A stretch of DNA of 64,000 nucleotides. Source: Natronoarchaeum mannanilyticum. GTDB lineage: Archaea > Halobacteriota > Halobacteria > Halobacteriales > Natronoarchaeaceae. The stretch lies in the NCBI RefSeq assembly GCF_039522665.1, contig NZ_BAAADV010000001.1, forward strand, positions 1 through 64,000, in the 5' to 3' direction. Shown piece after piece: positions 8,366-16,261 of this stretch. Position numbers and translations under genes: made by a program. Under the pieces are notes generated by a model. The model worked only from the letters and a program-made list of their open reading frames with translations. It ran no database searches and was not told the origin of the DNA. Numbering within the stretch: the first letter of the stretch is position 1; each line of letters starts with the position of its first letter.

Positions 8366-8659
8366 ATGGCACTCGAAACCACACCGCTGTTCGCCATTCC
8401 CGGCGGTCCGGAGATGCTGGTCGTCTTGCTCCTGGCCGTGCTCCTGTTCGGCGCCAACAAGATCCCCAAGCTCGCCCGATCGACCGGCGAGGCCATGGGC
8501 GAGTTCCAGAAGGGCCGCGAAGAAGTCGAGCAGGAACTTCAGGAGATGCGCGACGGACCTAGCACCGACAACGACCCAGAGATGGCCGACGACGACGAGT
8601 TCGTCGAGACCGACCACGTCGCCAGCGACGACGCCGAAACCGAGCGATCCGGCAACTAA
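8366..8659 (+). CDS. tatA: twin-arginine translocase subunit TatA
   Basis: A 97-residue TatA/TatE-family protein. A short N-terminal segment leads into one membrane helix (about 17-33), then the FG hinge (LLFGANKIPKLARSTGEA) and an amphipathic helix, ending in a very acidic tail. TatA oligomers form the translocation element for folded proteins. Haloarchaea export most secreted proteins by Tat, and the HtrA-like lipoprotein at 38074 in this window has a Tat signal. ATG 8366 is followed directly by the conserved N-terminus. No tatC lies nearby. Confidence 0.95.
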   Translation: MALETTPLFAIPGGPEMLVVLLLAVLLFGANKIPKLARSTGEAMGEFQKGREEVEQELQEMRDGPSTDNDPEMADDDEFVETDHVASDDAETERSGN

Positions 8660-8672
8660 CTCGTTTTTCTCG
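8660..8672 (+). terminator. T-rich tract after tatA
   Basis: The tatA stop is followed at once by CTCGTTTTTCTC, with a T5 run at 8664-8668, between tatA and the tRNA gene. Such tracts act as archaeal terminators. There is no strong hairpin. Confidence 0.35.
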
Positions 8673-8680
8673 CGTCGATT

Positions 8681-8753
8681 GGGCGTGTGGCCTAGCGGAT
8701 AGGGCGAAAGGTTCCTAACCTTTCGATCGCGGGTTCGAATCCCGTCACGCCCG
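8681..8753 (+). tRNA. tRNA-Arg (anticodon CCT)
   Basis: A 73-base tRNA without CCA. The acceptor stem is GGGCGTG (8681-8687) with CACGCCC (8746-8752) and discriminator G. The anticodon stem AAAGG/CCTTT encloses TTCCTAA, giving anticodon CCT (8714-8716), which reads AGG. The T arm is GCGGG TTCGAAT CCCGT. No intron. Fragments resembling its 3' end follow downstream. Confidence 0.96.
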
Positions 8754-8792
8754 TACGCCGGCGAACGGCAGTGAGCCGTGCGTGCGGGTCCA

Positions 8793-8865
8793 GGGATTCG
8801 AAGTAGCCGAGACGCGCGCAGCGAAGCGAGCACGTCTCGGCGTGGTTCGACTCCCGCCACGCCCG
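8793..8865. repeat. partial tRNA 3'-end copies downstream of tRNA-Arg
   Basis: Two fragments resemble the T arm and acceptor of the adjacent tRNA. An inverted GGGATTCGAA lies at 8793-8802, and a direct copy at 8841-8865 (T-loop TTCGACT, then CCCGCCACGCCCG) matches most of the last 25 bases of the tRNA. The direct copy ends in the same CACGCCCG as the gene, as expected for a relic of an attachment site, but only about 90 bases separate them. Confidence 0.6.
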
Positions 8866-8893
8866 CTGCCGTGCGAGGAGCGACCGAGACGCG

Positions 8894-9667
8894 TCAGTAT
8901 CCGCCGGTGACGGCGTTGATCGTCGCCCCGAGCAGGATTATCACGCCCGCGAAGTACAGCCAGGTCAGAAAGAGCAAGATCCCGCCGAGCGCGCCGTAAG
9001 CCTCGAAACTCCCGGCCTGCGAAGCGTACACCTGAAATCCGGCCTGCAGGACGAGCCAGCCGACGGCGGTAAACGCCGCGCCGGGGAGCGCCTCGCGGGC
9101 CGTCATCTCGACCGGCGGCATCACGTAGAACAGCGGGAGAAAGACGACGAGCAGGCCGGCCAGCAGCGCGATCCAGCCGATGACGTTCAGGAACGGGACG
9201 CCGAAAGTTTCGGCGCGTCCGATCACCACGCCGATGCCGAGCATGAACACGACCGCGAGGGCGATCAGCAGGAGCGTCAGGATGCCGTCCCTGATCTGGC
9301 CGAGCAGCGACGTCTCGGCGTCCGGCAGGTACACCTCGTCGAAGGCGATGTCGACGGCGCGGAACATCTTGAGCGCGCTCCACAGCAGCGCGACGACGCC
9401 GACGATCGACGCTCCGGCCCGGCCCTGCGGGTTCGAGAGCGAGTCGGCGACGATCGACTCGCCCTGCGCCGAGAGGCTCCCGCCGATCGCGGCGACGATC
9501 CGGTCGGCGAAGGCCTGCCCGCCCACGAGCGACCCGATCGCGAGGATCAGCAACAGCAGCGGGAGGATCGAGAAGAACACGTAGTACGCGATGCTCGCGG
9601 CGAGAAATGTGATCTGCTCGTCGCGCGCGCGATCGACCACTGAACGAGTCGTCGAGGCCACGTCCAT
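8894..9667 (-). CDS. YihY/BrkB-family membrane protein
   Basis: A 257-residue integral membrane protein with about six hydrophobic segments. The N-terminal ITFLAASIAYYVFFSILPL segment is the hallmark of the YihY/virulence factor BrkB family (once misnamed ribonuclease BN). The later segments LLWSALKMFRAVDIAFDEVY and GGILLFLTWLYFAGVIILLGA are also typical. The molecular function of the family is not settled. The start at 9667 gives the usual soluble 20-residue N-terminus before the first helix. Confidence 0.9.
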   Translation of the reverse strand: MDVASTTRSVVDRARDEQITFLAASIAYYVFFSILPLLLLILAIGSLVGGQAFADRIVAAIGGSLSAQGESIVADSLSNPQGRAGASIVGVVALLWSALKMFRAVDIAFDEVYLPDAETSLLGQIRDGILTLLLIALAVVFMLGIGVVIGRAETFGVPFLNVIGWIALLAGLLVVFLPLFYVMPPVEMTAREALPGAAFTAVGWLVLQAGFQVYASQAGSFEAYGALGGILLFLTWLYFAGVIILLGATINAVTGGY

Positions 9668-9923
9668 ACGTGGAGTAAGACTTCCCCGACCACAAACCTT
9701 TCATCGGAGAGAGGTCGGCTGCGGGAAAGCTGGTACCGGCGCGATCGGCGAAGATACGATACCGTCCCGCTCCGCTGGAGCGCCCGCGAGCGGATGGGCA
9801 AGCTCGGAGAGCACGCCCCGAGGATGCGCTCGGTTTGTAAGCGAACGACAGCCGCTGCGACGGACTGCCGCATCCGGATCCGAGGCGACGCTGTTTTCAC
9901 CGCTGCCTACGGACCCGTACGCA

Positions 9924-10676
9924 ATGATCGACGACGCCGAGATTCCCGAGGACCACCCCCGACACGACTCGCTGGTCACCCGTCACCGGATCGAGGACGG
10001 CGTCGATCGGGGCATCACGAGCCGGCAGGGGCTGATCGCCCAGGGTCGGGGCGAGGCGTTCGACTACCTGCTCGGCGAGCGGACGATTCCCAGCGCCGAC
10101 GACGCCGAGCGCGCCGCGGCGGCCGCGCTGCTGCTGGCCGACCACCCCGTGCTCTCGGTCAACGGTAACGTCGCCGCGCTCGTCCCCGGGGAACTGGTCG
10201 AGCTCGCCGACGCCGTCGACGCCGATCTGGAAGTGAATCTGTTCAACCGCACCGAGGAGCGCATGGCGGCGATCGCCGACTACCTGCGCGAGCACGGCGC
10301 CGAGGAGGTGAAGGGACTTGCGGCCGACGCGCGGATTCCGGGACTGAGCCACGAGCGGGGGAAAGTCGACCGCGATGGCATCTACGAGGCCGACGTCGTA
10401 CTCGTCCCGCTGGAGGACGGCGACCGCGCCGAGGCGCTCGGCGAGATGGACAAGACCGAGATCGTGATCGACCTCAACCCGCTCTCCCGGTCGGCGCAGG
10501 TGGCCTCGATCCCGATCGTCGACAACGCGGTTCGGGCGGTCCCCGGAATCACGGCCCACGCGCACGATCTCGCGGACGCCGACGCCGCGACGCTCCGGGA
10601 GATCGTCGACGAGTTCGACGCCGACGCCGCGCTGGCGGCCGCCGAGGACGCGATCCGCGGCGGCGAAATGGAGTAA
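9924..10676 (+). CDS. 4-phosphopantoate--beta-alanine ligase (phosphopantothenate synthetase)
   Basis: A 250-residue protein of the archaeal COG1701 family, which joins 4-phosphopantoate and beta-alanine using ATP to make 4'-phosphopantothenate for coenzyme A. Archaea use it with pantoate kinase instead of the bacterial PanC/CoaA route. Recognisable family segments are the N-terminal IPEDHPRHDSLVTRHRI, LLLADHPVLSVNGNVAAL, VNLFNRTEER and the C-terminal VIDLNPLSRSAQ...IPIVDNAVRA. ATG 9924 precedes the conserved IPEDHPR start. The partner pantoate kinase is not adjacent. The 255 bases upstream hold nothing else I recognise. Confidence 0.93.
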   Translation: MIDDAEIPEDHPRHDSLVTRHRIEDGVDRGITSRQGLIAQGRGEAFDYLLGERTIPSADDAERAAAAALLLADHPVLSVNGNVAALVPGELVELADAVDADLEVNLFNRTEERMAAIADYLREHGAEEVKGLAADARIPGLSHERGKVDRDGIYEADVVLVPLEDGDRAEALGEMDKTEIVIDLNPLSRSAQVASIPIVDNAVRAVPGITAHAHDLADADAATLREIVDEFDADAALAAAEDAIRGGEME

Positions 10677-10813
10677 CCGATCCGGCTCTGTTGAGGTCCG
10701 AACCGTTCTGTTGCCGTCGATACGCTCCGACAGCAGTGCGCCAGTCGTGACGCCGCCGATCGCCGGGGCGTACCGGAAACGCTTTCAATTACTTTGTGGT
10801 AACACTAGGTGGT

Positions 10814-11737
10814 ATGAGCGAATTCGATCAGTTCAGCGACGTCGGCGAAGCGGAAGTCACCCGAGCGATCGGCCAGGAGTGGTCCGAAGAGTTCATGGAC
10901 TTTTCCGAGACGGAGGTCATCATCGTCGGTGGCGGCCCCTCCGGTCTGATGGCCGCCAAGGAGCTCTCCGAGCGAGGCGTCCAGACGATGGTCGTCGAGA
11001 AGAACAACTACCTCGGCGGCGGCTTCTGGCTCGGCGGGTTCCTGATGAACAAGGTCACGGTCCGCGACCCGGCCCAACAGATCCTCGACGAACTCGACGT
11101 CGACCACAAGCAGTCCGAAGAAAGCGACGGCCTCTACGTCGCCAACGGCCCCGAAGCGTGTTCGGGCCTGATCAAGGCCGCCTGCGACGCCGGCGCGAAG
11201 ATGCAGAACATGACGGAGTTCACCGACATCGTGATCCGCGAGGACCACCGCGTCGGCGGCATCGTGATGAACTGGACGCCGGTCCACGCGCTGCCCCGCG
11301 AGATCACCTGCGTCGACCCGATCGCCGTCGAGTCCGAACTGGTGATCGACGCGACGGGTCACGACGGGATGGCCGTCAAGAAGCTCGACGAGCGCGGCGT
11401 GCTCGACGCGCCGGGCTTCGCGGAGGAGGCAAGCGGCATGGACAACACGGACGACGACACCTACGGCGCGCCCGGCCACGACTCGCCCGGCCACGACTCG
11501 ATGTGGGTCGGCGAGTCCGAGGACGCCGTCGTCGAGCACACCGGCCTCGCCCACGACGGACTCGTCGTCACCGGCATGGCGACGGCGACGACCTACGGCC
11601 TCCCGCGCATGGGCCCGACCTTCGGCGCCATGCTCGTCTCGGGCAAGCGCGCCGCGCAGGTCGCGCTCGACGAGCTCGGCGTCGACGCCGACCCGGTCGA
11701 CGTGACCGCGAGCGCGGCGACGCCCGCCGACGACTGA
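10814..11737 (+). CDS. thi4: thiazole synthase Thi4 family (adenosine thiazole biosynthesis)
   Basis: A 307-residue FAD/NAD-dinucleotide-fold protein that makes the adenylated thiazole precursor of thiamine from NAD and glycine. The Rossmann motif is [17 protein letters not shown] (about 35-51), followed by [21 protein letters not shown], characteristic of Thi4. A Cys is present in [23 protein letters not shown], where yeast Thi4 has its sulfur-donating Cys; many methanogen enzymes have His there. The C-terminal [17 protein letters not shown] is conserved. ThiR, a thiamine-responsive regulator, lies about 3.5 kb away and is a likely controller. ATG 10814 follows the AT-rich promoter segment at 10785-10795. 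Confidence 0.94.
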   Translation: MSEFDQFSDVGEAEVTRAIGQEWSEEFMDFSETEVIIVGGGPSGLMAAKELSERGVQTMVVEKNNYLGGGFWLGGFLMNKVTVRDPAQQILDELDVDHKQSEESDGLYVANGPEACSGLIKAACDAGAKMQNMTEFTDIVIREDHRVGGIVMNWTPVHALPREITCVDPIAVESELVIDATGHDGMAVKKLDERGVLDAPGFAEEASGMDNTDDDTYGAPGHDSPGHDSMWVGESEDAVVEHTGLAHDGLVVTGMATATTYGLPRMGPTFGAMLVSGKRAAQVALDELGVDADPVDVTASAATPADD

Positions 11738-11782
11738 GCGGACGGTCGGTCCCCGATTCGGCCCTCCGACCGGTTCCGATCT

Positions 11783-11795
11783 ACCCTCTTTTTCA
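11783..11795 (+). terminator. T-rich tract after thi4
   Basis: ACCCTCTTTTTC at 11783-11794 follows thi4 by about 50 bases. The next gene is convergent. A pyrimidine tract ending in T5 fits an archaeal terminator. Confidence 0.35.
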
Positions 11796-11818
11796 GCGCG
11801 GTTCGACGCCGACGGTTT

Positions 11819-12847
11819 TCAGCGCGGCTCGACGCCGACGCCCTCGGCGATGAGCTCGTGCGACCGGAGCGCGTCCTCGTGGTTCGACAGGACGTGCTGG
11901 ATCATCATCTCCTCGACGCCGACGCGGTCGGCGAGCTGCTCCAGGAGACCTGCCAGCGTCTCGGGGCTCCCTGAGATCGCGCGCGGCCACTCGTCGTCGT
12001 CCAGCGTCGCGGGCGTCGGATCGGGGACGCCGCCGAGCTCGTCGATCGCCTCCTCGACCGACGGCGTCGACCCGACGACGCCGCGCTGCATGCGCTTGAA
12101 CGACGCCTCGGCGACCGCCCGGAGCCGCGCGGCGGCCTCGTCGGTCTCCGCGGCGACGGCGTTCACCGCGACCATCCCCTCGGGCTCGTCGATGCCGCCG
12201 GCCAGCTCGGAGGACTGGAACGACTCGCGGTACTCCTCGAAGGCGTGCGTGGCGAACTGCGGCCGGATGAAGGCCGCGAAACAGAAGGGTAGTCCGAGTT
12301 CGCCCGCGATGGCCGCGCTCGACGGACTCGATCCGAGCACCCACGGCTCGGGCGGCTCGGCGCCGGAGCGGGGAATCTCCAGATCGCTGTAGGGGTGGCC
12401 CTCGGGAAAGTCGTCGTACAGGTGGTTGACGACGCTCTCGATCTTCTCGGCGTGATCCTCGTCGGGGTTCTCGACGTGGCGCTCGGTCCCCAGCGCGCGG
12501 TCCGAGGCCGGCGAGCCGTTCGCCCGCCCGAGCCCGGCGTCGATACGGCCGGGCGCTAACCCGTCGAGAGCGCCGAACTGCTCGGCGACCTTGAACGGGC
12601 TGTAGTGGTTGAGCAACACGGCGCCCGAGCCGAGCCGGATCCGGTCGGTCTCGGCGGCGAGGTGACCCAGCAACACCTCCGGAGTCGTCCCCGCGAGCCG
12701 GTCGGCCATCGCGTGGTGCTCGGCCACCCAGAACCGCGAGTAGCCGAGCCGTTCGGCCTGCCGCGCGGCCTCGACGGTGTTCTCGTACGCCTCGGTGGCG
12801 GTGCCGCCCTCGGGGACCGGCGAGAGATCGACGATAGAGAGGTCCAT
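11819..12847 (-). CDS. LLM-class flavin-dependent oxidoreductase
   Basis: A 342-residue luciferase-like monooxygenase-family protein (TIM barrel binding FMN or F420). Family features are the opening LSIVDLSPVPEGGTATEAY, the SRFWVAEHHAM motif (about 39-49), VLLNHYSPFKVAEQFGALDGLAPGRIDAGLGRA (broken here by no insert), and PWVLGSSPSSAAIAGELGLPFCFA. This resembles the subgroup of MsnO8-like small oxidoreductases. The substrate is unknown. ATG 12847 gives a start directly at the first strand. A short imperfect direct repeat (ttttcagcgcggttcgacgc type) covers its stop region at 11790-11830. Confidence 0.9.
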   Translation of the reverse strand: MDLSIVDLSPVPEGGTATEAYENTVEAARQAERLGYSRFWVAEHHAMADRLAGTTPEVLLGHLAAETDRIRLGSGAVLLNHYSPFKVAEQFGALDGLAPGRIDAGLGRANGSPASDRALGTERHVENPDEDHAEKIESVVNHLYDDFPEGHPYSDLEIPRSGAEPPEPWVLGSSPSSAAIAGELGLPFCFAAFIRPQFATHAFEEYRESFQSSELAGGIDEPEGMVAVNAVAAETDEAAARLRAVAEASFKRMQRGVVGSTPSVEEAIDELGGVPDPTPATLDDDEWPRAISGSPETLAGLLEQLADRVGVEEMMIQHVLSNHEDALRSHELIAEGVGVEPR

Positions 12848-13008
12848 GCTCGTCCTCGGGGACTTCGAGAGAAAACGGTTGGGCTCGTGGGCGGTTCTCG
12901 CCGCGAAACGGTCGGTCAGGATGCCGTTTGATAGCGGCGTGGGGCGCGGTTCGACGGCGGCGGCGAGACGTGATTTCGACGGCGGCGGGGATGGACTGCG
13001 CAGCGGCG

Positions 13009-14379
13009 TCAGGACGCCGCGGCGGCGCCGGTCGTCGCCCCGCCGTTCGCCACCGCGCCGGTCGTCGCTGGACCGGCCTCGACCCGGAACCAGCCGTCGT
13101 CCTCGACCCGCGCGTCGACGTCGACGGTCACGTCGCCGTCCGATTCCGAGATCGCGGTTCCCTCGCGGAACTCGTCGGGCCCCATCGCGATCGCGACAGT
13201 CCGGTCGCCGACGCGCTCGACGCGCGTGCGGTCGGCCCAGTCGTCTGTCCGGCGATCGAGGCTCTCCTCGAACGCCGCGACGAACTCGTCGGCCTCGCCC
13301 GAAGTCTGCCACCGGAACGTCCAGACGAACGCCTCGGGATCTCCCCTCCCGTCGCTGTCGAAGGCGATCGCGGAGTCGTTGCCCCAGCCCGCGGCGGCCG
13401 CGGCCGCGGTGTCGTTGTCCAGAGTCGCCCGGAGCGCGATGCGAGTGAACAGCTCGCCTTTGCGATCTCGGCTCGTCGCGGTCCAGTCGCTGTCCTCGGT
13501 ATCGACCGATATCGACATCGCGAGCTGCTCGCCCGCAGACTCGCCGTGGAGCAGCTCGGCGGTGGTGGCCGGCGGGTCCGCGTACACCCTCTGGAGATTC
13601 GCGGGCGTGTCGAGTCGCTCGTCGACGTACTCGGCGCCGAAGTAGTACGGCGCGACGAAGAACCGATCGCCCGACGCCGAGCGCTCGTAGCTGCGGCGCA
13701 TCTGCTCGGACTGGAGCGGAACGTCCGAGAGGTGGCGCTCGGTGTACTCGTCGCCGACGTAGGTCGCCCCGCCCTCGATCAGCGCGGTTTTGGTCATCTG
13801 CCGGTCGGTCGAGCCCGTCGGCTCGATGAGCCACGCCCCGAACATCGACTCGGAATACTGGACCGCGTGGGCGTACTCGTGGGCCAGCACCTGCTCGACG
13901 ACGACCGGCGGCCCGTCGGCGGGCTCGACGTACACGCCGAAGGGCGTCGTGACGCCGCGCGGGCCGGCGCCGCCGTCCGAGATGGACCCCGCCGCCGAGG
14001 CGTTCAGCGCCTGTTTGAACGTCGACCGATCGGTCGCGAACGCCTGCCCGGCGGTCGCCGACGGCACCCCGACGGTGAGCTCGGGCTGCTCGGCGTCCGT
14101 ATCCATCATCGTCGCGACGCGGTTCCACACCGGATCCGGTTCGATCGGGAGCGAGCGCTCGGTCCCGTCATCGGCGTCGTCGCCGGCGTCCGCACCGTCG
14201 TTCGACGCCGTTTCTCCATCGGCGCCCGCCGCCGTTTCACCATCCGCGGCCGCTTCGCCGTCGGCGACCGACGAGTTCCCGGCGACCTCGGCGTCGTTCG
14301 GTGGAGAGACGGGCGCGGTACAGCCCGCAAGCGAGAGCGAGAGGACCGTCAGGACCGCGAGCAGTCGGCGACCGTTCAT
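13009..14379 (-). CDS. Hvo_1808-type surface lipoprotein with HExxH motif
   Basis: A 456-residue secreted lipoprotein. The signal peptide ends in a lipobox LSLAGC (Cys at about 19), followed by an acidic, Ala/Gly/Asp-rich tether of about 55 residues and a globular domain. The domain contains HEYAHAVQ (about residues 165-172), a zinc-peptidase HExxH pattern, and a later EGGATYV that could supply a third ligand. It resembles the haloarchaeal Hvo_1808 surface protein family. Whether it is an active protease is not known. The start MNGRR at 14379 was preferred over 14391 because the signal peptide begins there. The product is presumably anchored on the outer face of the membrane. Confidence 0.75.
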   Translation of the reverse strand: MNGRRLLAVLTVLSLSLAGCTAPVSPPNDAEVAGNSSVADGEAAADGETAAGADGETASNDGADAGDDADDGTERSLPIEPDPVWNRVATMMDTDAEQPELTVGVPSATAGQAFATDRSTFKQALNASAAGSISDGGAGPRGVTTPFGVYVEPADGPPVVVEQVLAHEYAHAVQYSESMFGAWLIEPTGSTDRQMTKTALIEGGATYVGDEYTERHLSDVPLQSEQMRRSYERSASGDRFFVAPYYFGAEYVDERLDTPANLQRVYADPPATTAELLHGESAGEQLAMSISVDTEDSDWTATSRDRKGELFTRIALRATLDNDTAAAAAAGWGNDSAIAFDSDGRGDPEAFVWTFRWQTSGEADEFVAAFEESLDRRTDDWADRTRVERVGDRTVAIAMGPDEFREGTAISESDGDVTVDVDARVEDDGWFRVEAGPATTGAVANGGATTGAAAAS

Positions 14380-14460
14380 GTCGTACGACAAGTATTAGTG
14401 CGAAATAAAGCTGCCCCTCGAACCGGGAGATGGCGCCGAACCGAGTGATCGGAACTGCGC

Positions 14461-15213
14461 TCAATCGATCCGGCCGCCGGTCAACCGGACGACGCCGAGC
14501 GCGTGCGTCTCGTGGGCGATCGCGCTCGACCGATCCCGGAGCGCGTCGCGCGCGGCGTCGACTCGGCGATCGAGCGTCGCCTGCGGATCGCGGTCGTAGC
14601 GGAATCGGAGCGTCGGCGGCGTCGAGAGGATCACGACGGCGCGGAAGAGGGCGTTGACGGGCGCGGCGTACGCCCGTTCGCTGCTGGCTGCATCGACCAG
14701 GACGACGTTGCCGCCGTCGACCAGCAGGTCGCACCAGTCGCGGACGGCCGCGCCGGGGTCTTCGAGCATCCCGACGACGAACGTCGCGAGGACGGCGTCG
14801 ACGGAGTCGAGAGCGGCGTCGACGGTGCCGAAAGTGGCGTCGCCGGCGTTCGCGAACGGCGGGCGGGCGGCGTCGCCCCGAACCAGGTGGACGTTGTCGT
14901 ACGCCGCGACTGATTCGCGCGCTCGATCGAGAACGGGGCGAGTGAAGTCGACGCCGACGACGGTTCCCTCGGGACCGACCCGCTCGCGGAGGTACGGTAA
15001 GTTCGCGCCCGTGCCACAGCCCATCTCGACGACTGTGTCGCCAGATTCTAGTTCCAGCGCCGCGGCGGCGCGCTCGCGAAGCGACCCGATCCCCGGCGTG
15101 TAGCGGGCGAGCGCGTCGTACAGCGCGGCCCAGCGGCCGTAGAACGACTGCGCGGCGGTGCTTCCTGATCCCGACGTCCCGGCGCTCGATCGGCGATCCC
15201 CGAGATCAGACAT
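14461..15213 (-). CDS. class I SAM-dependent methyltransferase
   Basis: A 250-residue methyltransferase with the Rossmann SAM motif I VVEMGCGTGANLPYLRE (about residues 61-77), motif II VVGVDFTRPVL, and post-I acidic residues. The second half has hydrophobic segments around residues 180-200. The opening FYGRWAALYDALARYTPG resembles UbiE/COQ5-like or small-molecule methyltransferases. The substrate is unknown. The start at 15213 is 3 bases after the thiR stop, so the two genes are probably cotranscribed. The first 20 residues are a low-complexity Ser/Gly tail. Confidence 0.85.
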   Translation of the reverse strand: MSDLGDRRSSAGTSGSGSTAAQSFYGRWAALYDALARYTPGIGSLRERAAAALELESGDTVVEMGCGTGANLPYLRERVGPEGTVVGVDFTRPVLDRARESVAAYDNVHLVRGDAARPPFANAGDATFGTVDAALDSVDAVLATFVVGMLEDPGAAVRDWCDLLVDGGNVVLVDAASSERAYAAPVNALFRAVVILSTPPTLRFRYDRDPQATLDRRVDAARDALRDRSSAIAHETHALGVVRLTGGRID

Positions 15214-15216
15214 CGG

Positions 15217-16113
15217 TCAGACCAGCGTCCGGATGGCCTCGACCACGGCGTCGACGTCCTCGCCGAGCACGTACAGGATCGGCTCGACGCCGAAGCCGCC
15301 GGTCTGGTACAGCACGGTCGCGTCGGGCGACTCCTCTATCGCGGCCCCGATCGCGGCGTCGGCGTCGGCCTCGGCGTCGAACTCGACGGTCTCGTAGCCG
15401 GCCTCCTCGAGTCGGGCGACGAGATCCGGGTCGTACCGGAGATTCGCCCCCGCTCGGGCGTCGCTGCCGTGCCGCCGGGCCGCCAGCAGCACCGTTGCGA
15501 CGTGCTCGCTGACGCCGAACTCGGGGTCGCCGGGAATCGTCGCCCGCCCCTTGACGTCGAAGATGCGGCCGGGGACGCCGGCGACGTCGTCGACGCCCTC
15601 GGCGTCGGGCAGGCAGGCGACGAGATTCGATCCCACGTTGGGGATCAGGCCGGCGAAGCCGCTCGTCGTCTCGAGTTTCCGGAGCCCGCGCCGAAGCGCG
15701 GCGAGCACGCGCTCGGCCGAGCGCAGCTCGTTGTCCGGATCGTGGACCGCGATCGTCGCGTCGCGGTCCGCCAACTCGGGAACGGCGTCCTCGTGGAGCT
15801 TCGCCAGCAGGTCGCCGTCCTCGAGGCGGCGGATCAGCACCTCGACCTCGACGAGCGCCTGAACCGGGCGCATGTCGCCCGACGCCAGCCCGTCGGCGAT
15901 CTCCTCGACCAACTCGGCCACGCGCTCGTCGTCGAGCACGCGCTCGTTCAGGCTCACGTCGCCGTGGACGTACTTCGAGACGGCGCTCTGGCTGATTCCC
16001 AGCACGTCGGCCACCTCGTTCTGTGTCAGCCCCCGCTCCCGGAGCGCCTCGGCGAGCATCGACCGGAACGTGGGGAGGAACTCGTCGACGACGATCTCCT
16101 CGATGAATCGCAT
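15217..16113 (-). CDS. thiR: ThiR-type thiamine regulator (HTH plus ThiN domain)
   Basis: A 298-residue protein. The N-terminal helix-turn-helix (about 28-56, LTQNEVADVLGISQSAVSKYV) is followed by a linker helix region and a C-terminal ThiN domain (about 125-298), including GLIPNVGSNLVACLPDA and TVLYQTGGFGVEPILYVLGED. ThiN makes thiamine phosphate when fused to ThiD. In the HTH-ThiN architecture it is known in archaea as ThiR, which senses thiamine phosphates and represses thiamine genes. thi4 lies nearby on the other strand. ATG 16113 opens the family-typical MRFIEEIVVDEFLP start. It precedes the methyltransferase gene. Confidence 0.88.
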   Translation of the reverse strand: MRFIEEIVVDEFLPTFRSMLAEALRERGLTQNEVADVLGISQSAVSKYVHGDVSLNERVLDDERVAELVEEIADGLASGDMRPVQALVEVEVLIRRLEDGDLLAKLHEDAVPELADRDATIAVHDPDNELRSAERVLAALRRGLRKLETTSGFAGLIPNVGSNLVACLPDAEGVDDVAGVPGRIFDVKGRATIPGDPEFGVSEHVATVLLAARRHGSDARAGANLRYDPDLVARLEEAGYETVEFDAEADADAAIGAAIEESPDATVLYQTGGFGVEPILYVLGEDVDAVVEAIRTLV

Positions 16114-16200
16114 TCTCGGTGGGGAGTTGGCCCTCCCGGGAGATAACTCTGCGGCTCCGCGGACGACGCGGGGGGACGATACCACCGGGATCGGTCGCAG

Positions 16201-16237
16201 TTTCAGCGCCTGAAACCGTCGCTCGGGCATTAATAAG
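16201..16237 (+). promoter_or_regulatory. palindrome and TATA box before the ABC exporter
   Basis: A perfect palindrome TTTCAG-CGC-CTGAAA (16201-16215) lies 14 bases upstream of a TATA-like TTAATAAG (16230-16237). ATG 16262 follows 24 bases later. The palindrome sits where an activator or repressor could act on the ABC genes, or on the divergent thiR. Confidence 0.5.
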
Positions 16238-16261
16238 ACGGACCGTATCTGTGGAAACGAG

